Source: Tenacibaculum singaporense (GTDB taxonomy: Bacteria; Bacteroidota; Bacteroidia; Flavobacteriales; Flavobacteriaceae). Taken from it: a stretch of 64,000 bases of DNA. Below, piece by piece: positions 31,791-40,498 of this stretch (within the stretch, counting starts at the first letter, position 1; each line of letters starts with the position of its first letter). The position numbers were made by a program, and so were the translations under genes. Below the pieces are notes generated by a model. It saw only the letters and a program-made list of their open reading frames with translations, had not been told where the DNA came from and searched no databases. Location of the stretch: assembly GCF_003867015.1 (NCBI RefSeq), contig NZ_CP032548.1:496001-560000 (forward strand), given 5' to 3'.

Positions 31791-33065
31791 ATGAATATTC
31801 TAATTTTAGGATCGGGCGGTAGAGAACACGCCTTTGCTAAAAAACTTTCAGAAAGCACGAAAATTAACAACCTTTTTGTAGCTCCTGGTAATGCAGGAAC
31901 TGATGCTATTGCTAAAAATATAGCCATTAATCCAACTGATTTTGCACAGGTAAAAGAAACCGTTTTACAACACAACATCAACATGGTAGTTGTAGGTCCT
32001 GAAGCTCCTTTAGTAGAAGGTGTACACGACTTTTTCTTAGCTGATGAAGAGTTAAAAAACATTCCTGTAATCGGACCTAAAAAAGATGGTGCTTTATTAG
32101 AAGGAAGTAAAGATTTTTCGAAACAGTTTATGGAAAAACACAACATTCCTACAGCTCGCTACCAATCTTTTACTACTGATACTTTAGCTGAAGGAAAAAA
32201 ATTCTTAGAAACATTAGATGCTCCGTATGTATTAAAAGCAGACGGATTAGCTGCTGGAAAAGGAGTTTTGATTTTAAATGATTTAGAGGAAGCTAAAGCT
32301 GAATTAGAAGAAATGCTTTCTAATCAAAAATTTGGAAGCGCTTCATCAACAGTCGTTATTGAAGAATTTTTAAAAGGAATTGAATTATCTGTTTTCGTTT
32401 TAACTGACGGAAAAAATTATAAAATTTTACCTTCTGCCAAAGATTACAAACGTATTGGAGAAGGCGATACAGGGCTAAATACAGGCGGTATGGGCGCTAT
32501 TTCTCCTGTTCCTTTTGCAACGGGTGATTTTTTAACGAAAGTGGAAGAATTAATCGTTAAACCAACGATAGACGGTTTGCAAAAAGACGGAATTGATTAC
32601 AGAGGATTTATTTTTATCGGATTGATGAATGATAATGGAAATCCATCTGTAGTTGAATACAACGTTCGTATGGGAGATCCTGAAACAGAAGTAGTATTAC
32701 CTCGTATACAATCAGATTTAGTCGATTTATTTGAAGGAGTTGCAACGCAAACTTTAGGAGAAAAATCATATGAAGTTACTCCACAAACAGCAACTACAGT
32801 TATGTTAGTTTCTGGAGGATATCCTGAAGCTTACGAAAAAGGAAAAGAAATTACAGGTTTTGATACTGTGGAAGATTCTATTGTTTTTCATGCTGGAACT
32901 ACTTTAAAAGATGGTAAAGTAGTTACTAGTGGTGGACGCGTTATGGCAATTACTTCTTTTGGAGCTTCTATGGAAGAAGCCTTAGAAAAATCATACAAAA
33001 ACATTGATAAAATAACTTTTGATAAAATGAATTATCGAAAAGATATTGGATTCGATTTAAAATAA
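31791..33065 (+). CDS. purD: Phosphoribosylamine-glycine ligase (GARS)
   Basis: This 424-residue ATP-grasp enzyme performs step 2 of purine synthesis, joining glycine to phosphoribosylamine. It begins NILILGSGGREHAFAKKL. It has the ATP-grasp segments PYVLKADGLAAGKGVLIL and EEFLKGIELSVFVLTDG, the GARS signature RMGDPETEVVLPR, and the C-terminal domain with VMLVSGGYPEAYEKG. Length and motifs are normal. It is monocistronic or read with the acetyltransferase gene 17 bp downstream. Confidence 0.97.
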   Translation: MNILILGSGGREHAFAKKLSESTKINNLFVAPGNAGTDAIAKNIAINPTDFAQVKETVLQHNINMVVVGPEAPLVEGVHDFFLADEELKNIPVIGPKKDGALLEGSKDFSKQFMEKHNIPTARYQSFTTDTLAEGKKFLETLDAPYVLKADGLAAGKGVLILNDLEEAKAELEEMLSNQKFGSASSTVVIEEFLKGIELSVFVLTDGKNYKILPSAKDYKRIGEGDTGLNTGGMGAISPVPFATGDFLTKVEELIVKPTIDGLQKDGIDYRGFIFIGLMNDNGNPSVVEYNVRMGDPETEVVLPRIQSDLVDLFEGVATQTLGEKSYEVTPQTATTVMLVSGGYPEAYEKGKEITGFDTVEDSIVFHAGTTLKDGKVVTSGGRVMAITSFGASMEEALEKSYKNIDKITFDKMNYRKDIGFDLK

Positions 33066-33082
33066 CAGCCAAAATAGGTAAT

Positions 33083-33655
33083 GTGACTGAAAAGGAGAAA
33101 ATGCTTAAGGGTGATTTTTATGATTCAAGAGATGTTGAATTAATAAAAATATACCATAAAGCGCGTAAATTATTGAAGCTTTATAATAATCTTGATTCAG
33201 AATTAACACAAGAAAAAGCATCAATTTTAAATGATCTCCTTCAGTTTAAAGGAAATGGTGTTTGGGTTGAAGCTCCTTTTTTTTGTGATTATGGCGAAAA
33301 TATTTCAATCGGTGAAAATACGTTTGTAAACACAAACTGTATTTTTTTAGATAATAATAAGATTACGATTGGTAAAAACGGATTAATTGCTCCTTATGTT
33401 CAAATATATACGGCAATTCATCCTTTAAAAGCTTCTGAAAGAATAATTAAAACACCCAATACTCGATACTTAACAGCTGCTAAACCTGTCTTTATTGGTG
33501 ATAATGTTTGGATAGGCGGTAACTCAGTTATTTTACCTGGTGTTACTATAGGAAATAATGTAACTATTGGTGCTGGTAGTATTGTTACAAAAGATATTCC
33601 CGATAATGTATTAGCGTTTGGGAACCCGTGTAGGGTTATTAAAAAACTAGAATAA
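33083..33655 (+). CDS. Maltose O-acetyltransferase-like hexapeptide enzyme
   Basis: This 190-residue acetyl-CoA-dependent sugar O-acetyltransferase of the left-handed beta-helix type starts at GTG, and the following TEKEKMLKGDFYD matches the conserved N-terminus of the Maa/NodL family, which supports that start. Hexapeptide repeats run from about residue 75 (ISIGENTFVNTNCIF) to the end (VTIGNNVTIGAGSIVTKDI). The catalytic His is in YTAIHPL. The acceptor sugar is unknown. It lies 17 bp after purD. Confidence 0.88.
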   Translation: MTEKEKMLKGDFYDSRDVELIKIYHKARKLLKLYNNLDSELTQEKASILNDLLQFKGNGVWVEAPFFCDYGENISIGENTFVNTNCIFLDNNKITIGKNGLIAPYVQIYTAIHPLKASERIIKTPNTRYLTAAKPVFIGDNVWIGGNSVILPGVTIGNNVTIGAGSIVTKDIPDNVLAFGNPCRVIKKLE

Positions 33656-33664
33656 ATTAAGGAT

Positions 33665-33697
33665 AAAAAAAGGAGTTGATAATCAACTCCTTTTTTT
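33665..33697. terminator. Bidirectional terminator between acetyltransferase and kinase genes
   Basis: GGAGTTGA (33672-33679), loop TAA, TCAACTCC (33683-33690), flanked by A7 and T7. The T-run overlaps the stop codon of the minus-strand kinase gene. Confidence 0.85.
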
Positions 33698-34742
33698 ATT
33701 TCATTGCTTTTTCTAACGTAAACGAGAATTCTGAACCTTCTCCATGTACACTCTTTAAAAGAATCGTTTCGTTATGCGCTTCAATAATATGTTTCACAAT
33801 AGAAAGTCCTAATCCAGACCCTCCTTGTTCACGAGACCTACTTTGATCTACACGATAAAAACGCTCGAATAAACGTGAAAGGTGTTCTTGCTTTATTCCT
33901 TCACCGTTATCATTTATTTTAATGATAAACTTATGCTGGTTATAAGGTTCAACACTCACGGTAGTAATTCCTCCCACTCTACCATATTTAATAGAATTTA
34001 CAACAAGGTTAATTAGTACTTGTTCTATTCGTTCAATATCACCTTTTACCAAATGAGGAAAGTCATACACACGATCAAAACGCAACGTAATATTTCTCTT
34101 TTTTGCTTTCATTTCAAACAAGTCAAACACATTTTGAATAAGCTCAATAATGTTAAAAGTTTGAATGTTCATTTTCATACCTTCTGTTTCTAACTTAGCA
34201 ATCATATCTAAGTCTTTCACAATTGACGTTAATCGTTCTACACCCTTGTTAGCTCTTTCTAAATATTTTTCAAGAATTTCCTTGTCTTCTGCTGCTCCCT
34301 CAATAAGCGTTAAAATATATCCTTGCACTGTAAAAAGTGGTGTTTTAAGCTCATGAGCTACGTTTCCTAAGAAATCACGACGAAACGAGTCGCGTTGCGT
34401 TAAATTCGCTATCTCTTCACTCTTCCCTTCAACATATTCTTGTACACTTTTTGTTAAAGCCTCTACATCTGTTGTTACTTTATTTCTTTTTAAATCATTC
34501 ACATCCAAAATAGATATATCTTCATACATCTTTTTTACTCGTTGGTAAATAAAGTGCTCTGCTCTATATTGAATTACGAAAAAAGAGATGATAAACATTG
34601 CAATACCAAAAATTACAATGGTTATTACTCCTAAGCTATTTAATAAAAATAAATACGATAATACTGCTATAACTATAGATAATAGTGTTGAGTATAAAGC
34701 CGACCAAAGTGCGTAGTTATATGTTTTTTTTATTTTTTTCAT
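33696..34742 (-). CDS. Sensor histidine kinase, PhoR-like
   Basis: This 348-residue inner-membrane kinase has two hydrophobic helices at about 10-33 and 37-57 with almost no periplasmic loop, so it probably senses within the membrane or the cytoplasm. The H-box is FLGNVAHELKTPLFTVQGYI. ATPase boxes are NLVVNSIKYG (N), DNGEGIK (G1) and GSGLGLSIVK (G2). It is downstream of its likely partner regulator with a terminator between them. Architecture and pairing resemble PhoR, but no phosphate genes are nearby and the signal is unknown. Confidence 0.9.
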   Translation of the reverse strand: MKKIKKTYNYALWSALYSTLLSIVIAVLSYLFLLNSLGVITIVIFGIAMFIISFFVIQYRAEHFIYQRVKKMYEDISILDVNDLKRNKVTTDVEALTKSVQEYVEGKSEEIANLTQRDSFRRDFLGNVAHELKTPLFTVQGYILTLIEGAAEDKEILEKYLERANKGVERLTSIVKDLDMIAKLETEGMKMNIQTFNIIELIQNVFDLFEMKAKKRNITLRFDRVYDFPHLVKGDIERIEQVLINLVVNSIKYGRVGGITTVSVEPYNQHKFIIKINDNGEGIKQEHLSRLFERFYRVDQSRSREQGGSGLGLSIVKHIIEAHNETILLKSVHGEGSEFSFTLEKAMK

Positions 34743-34841
34743 CTGTTTATTTTCTATTGTTTTTAAATATCAGATGTAATTCGCTAATAGTTATCTTGCA
34801 TAATATCAAGAATTATTATAGCTCATTTCATGATAAAAAAA

Positions 34842-34863
34842 TAGATTGCTAGCTAGCAATCTA
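34842..34863 (-). terminator. Palindromic terminator between regulator and kinase
   Basis: A perfect 22-bp palindrome (arm TAGATTGCTAG) is followed on the minus strand by seven T. It lies after the response regulator and before the kinase in the same operon, so it may lower kinase expression relative to the regulator. Confidence 0.6.
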
Positions 34864-34887
34864 CTTATTAATTTTTGGGTTTAAAAA

Positions 34888-35586
34888 TTATTTGTCTGTT
34901 TCGTCTAGCACAAACTTGTATCCAACTCCTTTTACTGTTTTAAAATAGTGATCTCCTATTTTCTCTCGGAGTTTACGTATATGTACATCTATAGTTCTAC
35001 CTCCTACAACTACTTCATTTCCCCAAACACTGTCTAAAATAACTTCTCTTTTAAATACTTTTCCAGGTTTTGAAGTTAATAAAGAGAATAGTTCAAATTC
35101 TTTTCTTGGTAAAGATATTTTTTCTTCTCCTTTAAAAACTACATATTCATCTCTATTGATGACTATATCTCCAATTTTTGTAGTAGTATCTGCTTTTTCT
35201 TCTGTCTTTAAACGACGTAATAACGATTTAACCTTACTTATCAGCACTTTTGGCTTTACTGGTTTAGTTATGTAGTCGTCTGCTCCAGCATCAAAACCTG
35301 CTACTTGTGAATAGTCTTCTCCTCTAGCGGTTAAAAAAGAAATTATAACGTCTTCGAGAGATTTTACGTTTCTAATTTTTTCACACGCTTCGATACCATC
35401 CATCTCAGGCATCATAATATCTAATAAAATTAAATGTGGAGTTACTTTTTTTGCTGTTTTAACAGCTTCTGCACCATTGTTTGCAGTAAAAACCTGATAT
35501 CCTTCTGATTTTAAATTGTATCCTACAATTTCTAAGATATCTGGTTCATCATCAACTAGTAAAATTTTAATGTCGCTAGTGTTCAT
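34888..35586 (-). CDS. OmpR/PhoB-family response regulator
   Basis: This 232-residue protein has an N-terminal receiver with acidic pocket LLVDDEPD, phospho-acceptor Asp in LILLDIMMPEMDG, and Lys in DYITKPVKPK. The C-terminal winged helix (about 140-230) has LPRKEFELFSLLTSKPGKVF and VVGGRTIDVHIRKLREKIG, typical of the OmpR/PhoB class. It should bind direct repeats in target promoters. The gene has its own consensus promoter, and the paired kinase lies 145 bp downstream. Confidence 0.94.
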   Translation of the reverse strand: MNTSDIKILLVDDEPDILEIVGYNLKSEGYQVFTANNGAEAVKTAKKVTPHLILLDIMMPEMDGIEACEKIRNVKSLEDVIISFLTARGEDYSQVAGFDAGADDYITKPVKPKVLISKVKSLLRRLKTEEKADTTTKIGDIVINRDEYVVFKGEEKISLPRKEFELFSLLTSKPGKVFKREVILDSVWGNEVVVGGRTIDVHIRKLREKIGDHYFKTVKGVGYKFVLDETDK

Positions 35587-35608
35587 TATTCATTTTTATT
35601 GTGTTACT

Positions 35609-35616
35609 CAAAAGTA
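35609..35616 (-). promoter_or_regulatory. Promoter -7 box of the PhoB-like gene
   Basis: The minus strand reads TACTTTTG, an exact consensus match, 22 bp before the ATG. Confidence 0.55.
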
Positions 35617-35758
35617 ATCATAAAAAAATAAACCCTTTATATGCATCCTTAACTTAACGTTCATTTAATATTTACTAAACTTTTGCTTAAAAGAAATACA
35701 AGAAATCTTTTGTTTTTCATTTTTTGTCGTTTTTGTATCTTTATACAAATTGTTTACT

Positions 35759-37528
35759 ATGAAAATCATTTCTTCTCTTGGGGAAATTACTTCCAGAGCT
35801 AAAAATACTTTTAAGCGATTCCCTATAACATTGTTCTGGGCAATTGTAGGTACCTTATTTACTTTATTTACAATTGAAACTAATACTTTTGATAGTGCTT
35901 TTTACGGCAAGGTTATTTTAACTTTTATTTTAGGAGTTAGTTGGTTGATTGCAACTCGTTTTTTTGAAGAACAATTTAAAAAAGATAAAACTTGGATATT
36001 CTTACTAACTTTAGGTTTTCTAAGCCTGTTCTATATTAGTATTGAGGTTGATGGTTTTGAAATTCATCAAAACTCAATCATTCGTTTTGTTCTTTACTTC
36101 ATAACTGGGCATTTACTTGTAATGGTAGCTCCTTTTATGTTTAGTTGGAATAAATCTGCGTATTTTAATTATTTAAAATCCCTTTTTATAGCCTTAGTTA
36201 GAAGTCTTTTTTTCTCTCTGGTTTTATATTTAGGAATTGTATTAGCACTTCTGGCTATTAAACATTTGTTTGCTATTGATTTTAAAGGAGAACGTTTTTT
36301 TCAGGTTTTTGTGTTTTGCATAGGAATTATAAATACCTGGATTTATCTTTCTGATTTTCCAAAAGATGTTCATAATCAACTTGCTATTAACTACACCAAA
36401 GCTTTAGAGGTATTGGTTAAGTACATCTTAATTCCGCTAGTAATTTTATACCTCATCATTTTATATGCTTATAGCTTAAAAATAGTAATCAACTGGAACT
36501 TGCCTAAAGGATGGGTTTCTTATTTAATTATTGCTCTTTCTTTCTTAGGATTTATTGTTCAAATACTTATCAATCCTATTCAAAAAACTATAAATTCTCG
36601 CACAATTAAAAAGTTTTATCCATGGTTTTATTATTTATTATTACCGTTAATTGTTTTACTTTTTGTTGCTATTTTTAGACGTATTAATGAATATGGTATC
36701 ACCGAAAACCGTTATTTCGTATTTGTTTTAGCTTGTTGGATTTTGGCCATGTGCCTCTACATACTTTTTAGTAAACGTAAAAAAATTAAGATATTTCCTT
36801 TTAGTTTGGCTCTTATTACTTTTCTAGTTTCTTTTGGGTTTTGGGGCGTTTTTTCGGTATCAACAAAGAGTCAACTTCTTCGATTTGAAAAGATATATAC
36901 TGATATTAAAAAAGATAACTTTTCTACCACTTTTGAAAAGAAAAATCAACTTCGTTCTATTATTAGATACTTAAACAATAAACATGAATTGCATAAAGTA
37001 AAGAACATCTTAGGTTATAACCCAAAAACAACTTTTAAAACTAATAGCCGTTGGCAATTACAAAATAGATTAATGGATAGTTTAGATATAAAAGTAACTG
37101 ATAATTCTAATGATATAAATAATTTACTTTTTGAAGGTTATTATAATATTGATGAGAAAAACCTAACTATTAATACCCAAAAATACGATGTATTAAAAAG
37201 GTTGTACCTCAATAGCTATGATAATGAAAATAAAATTCAGGGATATCGTTTTTATTTAAGTGAAAAAACAAACACCATCAGAATCTCAAAAGGTAATGCT
37301 TCTATAGGCAAAATTGATTGTTCTGAAATGATAAAAAAACTTAAGGCTCAACAAAAAAACTATAATATATCACCTAATTTAATGACTATTGAACAGCATT
37401 TTGAAATATTGAATGTAAAACTTATTTTTCAAAGTGTTAGTTTATCTAAAATAGATGATGACGCTCTAGAAAGTTACTTATCTGATGCTACTTTTTATGT
37501 TTTAATCAAAGAAAAAAATGCTGAATAA
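35759..37528 (+). CDS. DUF4153 family membrane protein
   Basis: This protein has 589 residues from the ATG at 35759; an in-frame TTG three codons earlier was rejected. About 12 hydrophobic helices lie in residues 20-375, then a soluble C-terminal domain of about 210 residues. This matches the DUF4153 family of Bacteroidota inner-membrane proteins; its function is not established. The C-terminal part is rich in Lys, Asn and Tyr, as expected of an extracytoplasmic or cytoplasmic appendage. It overlaps the exonuclease gene by 11 bp. Confidence 0.8.
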   Translation: MKIISSLGEITSRAKNTFKRFPITLFWAIVGTLFTLFTIETNTFDSAFYGKVILTFILGVSWLIATRFFEEQFKKDKTWIFLLTLGFLSLFYISIEVDGFEIHQNSIIRFVLYFITGHLLVMVAPFMFSWNKSAYFNYLKSLFIALVRSLFFSLVLYLGIVLALLAIKHLFAIDFKGERFFQVFVFCIGIINTWIYLSDFPKDVHNQLAINYTKALEVLVKYILIPLVILYLIILYAYSLKIVINWNLPKGWVSYLIIALSFLGFIVQILINPIQKTINSRTIKKFYPWFYYLLLPLIVLLFVAIFRRINEYGITENRYFVFVLACWILAMCLYILFSKRKKIKIFPFSLALITFLVSFGFWGVFSVSTKSQLLRFEKIYTDIKKDNFSTTFEKKNQLRSIIRYLNNKHELHKVKNILGYNPKTTFKTNSRWQLQNRLMDSLDIKVTDNSNDINNLLFEGYYNIDEKNLTINTQKYDVLKRLYLNSYDNENKIQGYRFYLSEKTNTIRISKGNASIGKIDCSEMIKKLKAQQKNYNISPNLMTIEQHFEILNVKLIFQSVSLSKIDDDALESYLSDATFYVLIKEKNAE

Positions 37529-38234
37529 AATCAACTTACAAAACATCTTGTTTTTAGATATTGAAACCGTTCCTGAAGTAGAATTATTTGCTGATTTATC
37601 TCCTGAAATGCAAGAGTTGTATGCTTTAAAAACACAATATCAACGTAAAGATGAATTTACTCCTGAAGAGTTTTACCATCGAGCTGGTATTTGGGCTGAG
37701 TTTGGGAAAATAATCTGTATTTCAGTCGGGTATTTTGTAGAGCGTAAAGGTGAAAACCAACTTCGAGTTACCTCTTTTTATGGTGATAATGAGCATAAAC
37801 TTTTGATTGATTTTAAAAATTTGTTAGACACACATTTTAACCATCCAAACCATCTTTTATGTGCACACAACGGTAAAGAATTTGACTTTCCGTATATCGC
37901 ACGACGTATGATTATCAATCAAATTGAATTGCCTAATAAACTCAATTTATTTGGTAAAAAACCTTGGGAAGTTCCGCATTTAGATACAATGGATTTATGG
38001 AAATTTGGCGATTATAAGCACTACACTTCTTTAAAATTACTAACTGCTATTTTAGGAATTCCATCACCCAAACAAGATATTGATGGAAGTGAAGTTGCTA
38101 ATGTATATTACCAAGAAAAAAATCTATCACGTATTGTTGAGTATTGTGAACGAGATACCGTAGCGGTAGCTCAACTTTTATTGCGGTTTTTAAATAAGCC
38201 TTTGATTGAAGAACAGAATATAGTTAATGTTTAA
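37518..38234 (+). CDS. Predicted 3'-5' exonuclease (PolB-like, RNase H fold)
   Basis: This 238-residue protein has DEDD-type exonuclease motifs: Exo I FLDIETVPE near residue 13, Exo II LLCAHNGKEFDFPYIARR near 114, and Exo III YCERDTVAVAQLLL near 208. It resembles the predicted PolB-like exonuclease family (PF10108). It likely trims DNA or RNA 3' ends in the cytoplasm. The 11-bp overlap with the DUF4153 gene suggests one transcript. Confidence 0.88.
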   Translation: MLNKINLQNILFLDIETVPEVELFADLSPEMQELYALKTQYQRKDEFTPEEFYHRAGIWAEFGKIICISVGYFVERKGENQLRVTSFYGDNEHKLLIDFKNLLDTHFNHPNHLLCAHNGKEFDFPYIARRMIINQIELPNKLNLFGKKPWEVPHLDTMDLWKFGDYKHYTSLKLLTAILGIPSPKQDIDGSEVANVYYQEKNLSRIVEYCERDTVAVAQLLLRFLNKPLIEEQNIVNV

Positions 38235-38296
38235 AAAAATCATTCTAAATCAACTTTAAATAACTTACCTTTAAAAGATTAACCTAAAAACAAATT

Positions 38297-38494
38297 ATGG
38301 AAAAAATTAATTTAAAAAACTGGAGAGCTTTAAGTAAGGTAGAACAAAAATCAATTAATGGAGGTAATTATGGCAACAATTGTGAAACAGCAGATGATTG
38401 TTATGATTTTACCGTAGAAGATGATGGTTCTGGTTGCTTTCGAGAATACAGCTGCCAGCAATCTGTATGTGTTCCAGAAGAATTAATATGTTAG
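38297..38494 (+). CDS. Cys-rich double-glycine leader peptide (bacteriocin/RiPP-like precursor)
   Basis: The N-terminus MEKINLKNWRALSKVEQKSI followed by Asn-Gly-Gly is a double-Gly leader of the bacteriocin/ComC type, cleaved after residue 23. The predicted mature part is 42 residues, acidic, and holds six Cys (29, 34, 49, 55, 60, 65), which could form three disulfides or be modified. No peptidase-containing ABC transporter or modification enzyme lies in the window. A near-consensus -7 box (TACCTTTA) ends 23 bp before the ATG, and a perfect 13-bp terminator follows. It may be a small secreted toxin, a signal or an uncharacterised peptide. Confidence 0.7.
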   Translation: MEKINLKNWRALSKVEQKSINGGNYGNNCETADDCYDFTVEDDGSGCFREYSCQQSVCVPEELIC

Positions 38495-38505
38495 TAAACA
38501 TTATT

Positions 38506-38548
38506 AAAAGTAGTAGTTTCTGAATGCTTCTCAGAAACTACTATTTTA
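38506..38548 (+). terminator. Terminator of the leader-peptide gene
   Basis: A perfect 13-bp stem pairs TAGTAGTTTCTGA (38511-38523) with TCAGAAACTACTA (38531-38543), followed by TTTT. Confidence 0.8.
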
Positions 38549-38560
38549 ACGTAAATTTTA

Positions 38561-40423
38561 TTAATTTCCTTCCAGTTTCATCGAAAGTTCAAACCAGCGT
38601 TCTTCTTTTTCCTCTAAACTTTCTATAATTTCTTGTAGCTCTAAAGATTTTTCATTGATATCATCCATCGCTATTTCTCCGTTGGTAAATTGCGCTTCTA
38701 ATTTTGCTTTCTTTTTTTGCAACTTTTCAATATCTACTTCTAATTGACCAAACTCTCGTTTTTCGTTATAACTTAACTTCCCTTTCTGTGGTATTTTTTC
38801 TTGCTTTTCAGCTACTTTCTTCTCTTCCTTAGGTTCTGGTGGTAAAGAGCTTTCATATGCTCTGTAATCAGAGTAGTTTCCTGGAAAATTCTCTACTTCT
38901 CCATTTCCTTTAAAAACAAATAAACCGTCAACTATTTTATCCATAAAATAACGGTCGTGCGATACTACCATTAAGTTTCCGGGATAATCCAATAAGAAGC
39001 TTTCTAACACATTTAACGTTACTACATCTAAATCGTTGGTAGGCTCATCAAGAATTAAAAAGTTAGGGTTTTGAATTAACACCGCACATAAATACAAACG
39101 CTTTTGCTCTCCTCCACTTAACTTTTCAACAAAATCGTGTTGCTTTTTTCGGTCGAATAAAAAACGTTCTAATAATTGAGCTGCAGAAATTCTTCTTCCT
39201 TTAGTTAACGGAATTTCTTCTCCAAATTCTTTGATGACTTCTATTACTTTTTGCCCTTCTTTTATTTGAATTCCTTTTTGAGTGTAGTACCCAAACTTTA
39301 CCGTTTCACCTACAATTACTTTTCCACCATCAACAGGAATTTTACCTGTTAACATATTTAAGAAAGAGGATTTTCCTGTTCCGTTTTTCCCAATAATTCC
39401 TATACGTTCTCCTCTTTTAAAAACGTAATCAAATCCATCTAAAATAACTTTATCTCCAAAGTTCTTTTTTAATTTATGAAGCTCTACAATTTTGCTTCCT
39501 AAACGCTCCATGTTAATTTCTAACTGAACTTCGTGTTCTTTTCTACGTTGATGTGCTTTCTTTTTTATTTCAAAAAAGTCGTCAATACGTGATTTAGATT
39601 TGGTTGTACGGGCTTTTGGTTGACGACGCATCCAATCTAATTCTTTTTTAAATAAGCTTTTAGCTTTACTTAAATTTGTGGCTTCTAAAGCCATTCGTTC
39701 TTCTTTATTTTGAAGATAGTACGAATAGTTTCCTTTGTATTTATATAGTTTTCCGTTGTCTAATTCAATAATCTCATTACACACACGTTCTAAAAAATAA
39801 CGGTCGTGCGTAACCATAAACAACGTAATTTTTTCTTTCGCAAAAAAGGCTTCTAACCATTCAATCATTTCTAAATCTAAATGGTTTGTCGGCTCATCTA
39901 GTATTAATAAATCTGGTTTATTAATTAAAATAATTGCTAACGACAATCGCTTCTTTTGTCCTCCAGAAAGATTTCCTACTTTTTGTGATAAATCATCAAG
40001 TTTTAACTTGAATAAAATTTGTTTGTATTGTGTTTCGAAATCCCATGCATTATGCTGTTCCATTAGTTCAAATGCCTTTTGATATGCTTCTGCATCATCA
40101 GGATTTTGCAATGCTTTTTCATATTGCTGAATAATTGGAAGAATAGTGTTTTCTGTAGAAAAAATCGTTTCTTCAATGGTTAAATCTGGATTCAAGTCAT
40201 CGTCTTGCGCCAAATAAGCAATATTAATTCCTTTTCTGCTTATAACTTGTCCTTCATCTGGTGTATCCTTTCCAGCAATAATGTTTAAAATAGAGGTTTT
40301 TCCGCTACCATTTTTAGCAACAAAGGCTATTTTTTGATCTTTATTAATTCCAAAAGAAATATCTTCAAACAAGACCTTTTCACCATACGATTTTGCTATA
40401 TTTTCTACTGATAGGTAATTCAT
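38561..40423 (-). CDS. ABC-F family ATPase (Uup-like)
   Basis: This 620-residue soluble protein has two ABC ATPase domains and no membrane segments. The first has Walker A GKNGSGKTS near residue 37 (context VAKNGSGKTSILNIIAG) and signature LSGGQKKRLS. The second has GKNGTGKSS and LSGGEQKRLY. The linker at about 235-310 is Lys/Arg-rich, and the C-terminal 75 residues form a coiled coil, as in Uup. ABC-F proteins bind ribosomes or, in the case of Uup, branched DNA. It is the last gene before the secreted-protease cluster, on the same strand. Confidence 0.92.
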   Translation of the reverse strand: MNYLSVENIAKSYGEKVLFEDISFGINKDQKIAFVAKNGSGKTSILNIIAGKDTPDEGQVISRKGINIAYLAQDDDLNPDLTIEETIFSTENTILPIIQQYEKALQNPDDAEAYQKAFELMEQHNAWDFETQYKQILFKLKLDDLSQKVGNLSGGQKKRLSLAIILINKPDLLILDEPTNHLDLEMIEWLEAFFAKEKITLFMVTHDRYFLERVCNEIIELDNGKLYKYKGNYSYYLQNKEERMALEATNLSKAKSLFKKELDWMRRQPKARTTKSKSRIDDFFEIKKKAHQRRKEHEVQLEINMERLGSKIVELHKLKKNFGDKVILDGFDYVFKRGERIGIIGKNGTGKSSFLNMLTGKIPVDGGKVIVGETVKFGYYTQKGIQIKEGQKVIEVIKEFGEEIPLTKGRRISAAQLLERFLFDRKKQHDFVEKLSGGEQKRLYLCAVLIQNPNFLILDEPTNDLDVVTLNVLESFLLDYPGNLMVVSHDRYFMDKIVDGLFVFKGNGEVENFPGNYSDYRAYESSLPPEPKEEKKVAEKQEKIPQKGKLSYNEKREFGQLEVDIEKLQKKKAKLEAQFTNGEIAMDDINEKSLELQEIIESLEEKEERWFELSMKLEGN

Positions 40424-40450
40424 TCTCTATAATTTTATGCAAAGAAACAA

Positions 40451-40476
40451 AAAACCCGAGCAATTGCTCAGGTTTT
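40451..40476 (-). terminator. Terminator of the secreted BNR protein gene
   Basis: AAAACC-C-GAGC, loop AATT, GCTC-A-GGTTTT. The single C-A mismatch on the plus strand is a G-U pair on the minus strand, and a T-run follows leftward. Confidence 0.75.
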
Positions 40477-40498
40477 ATTATAATTAAAAGAAATGCTT

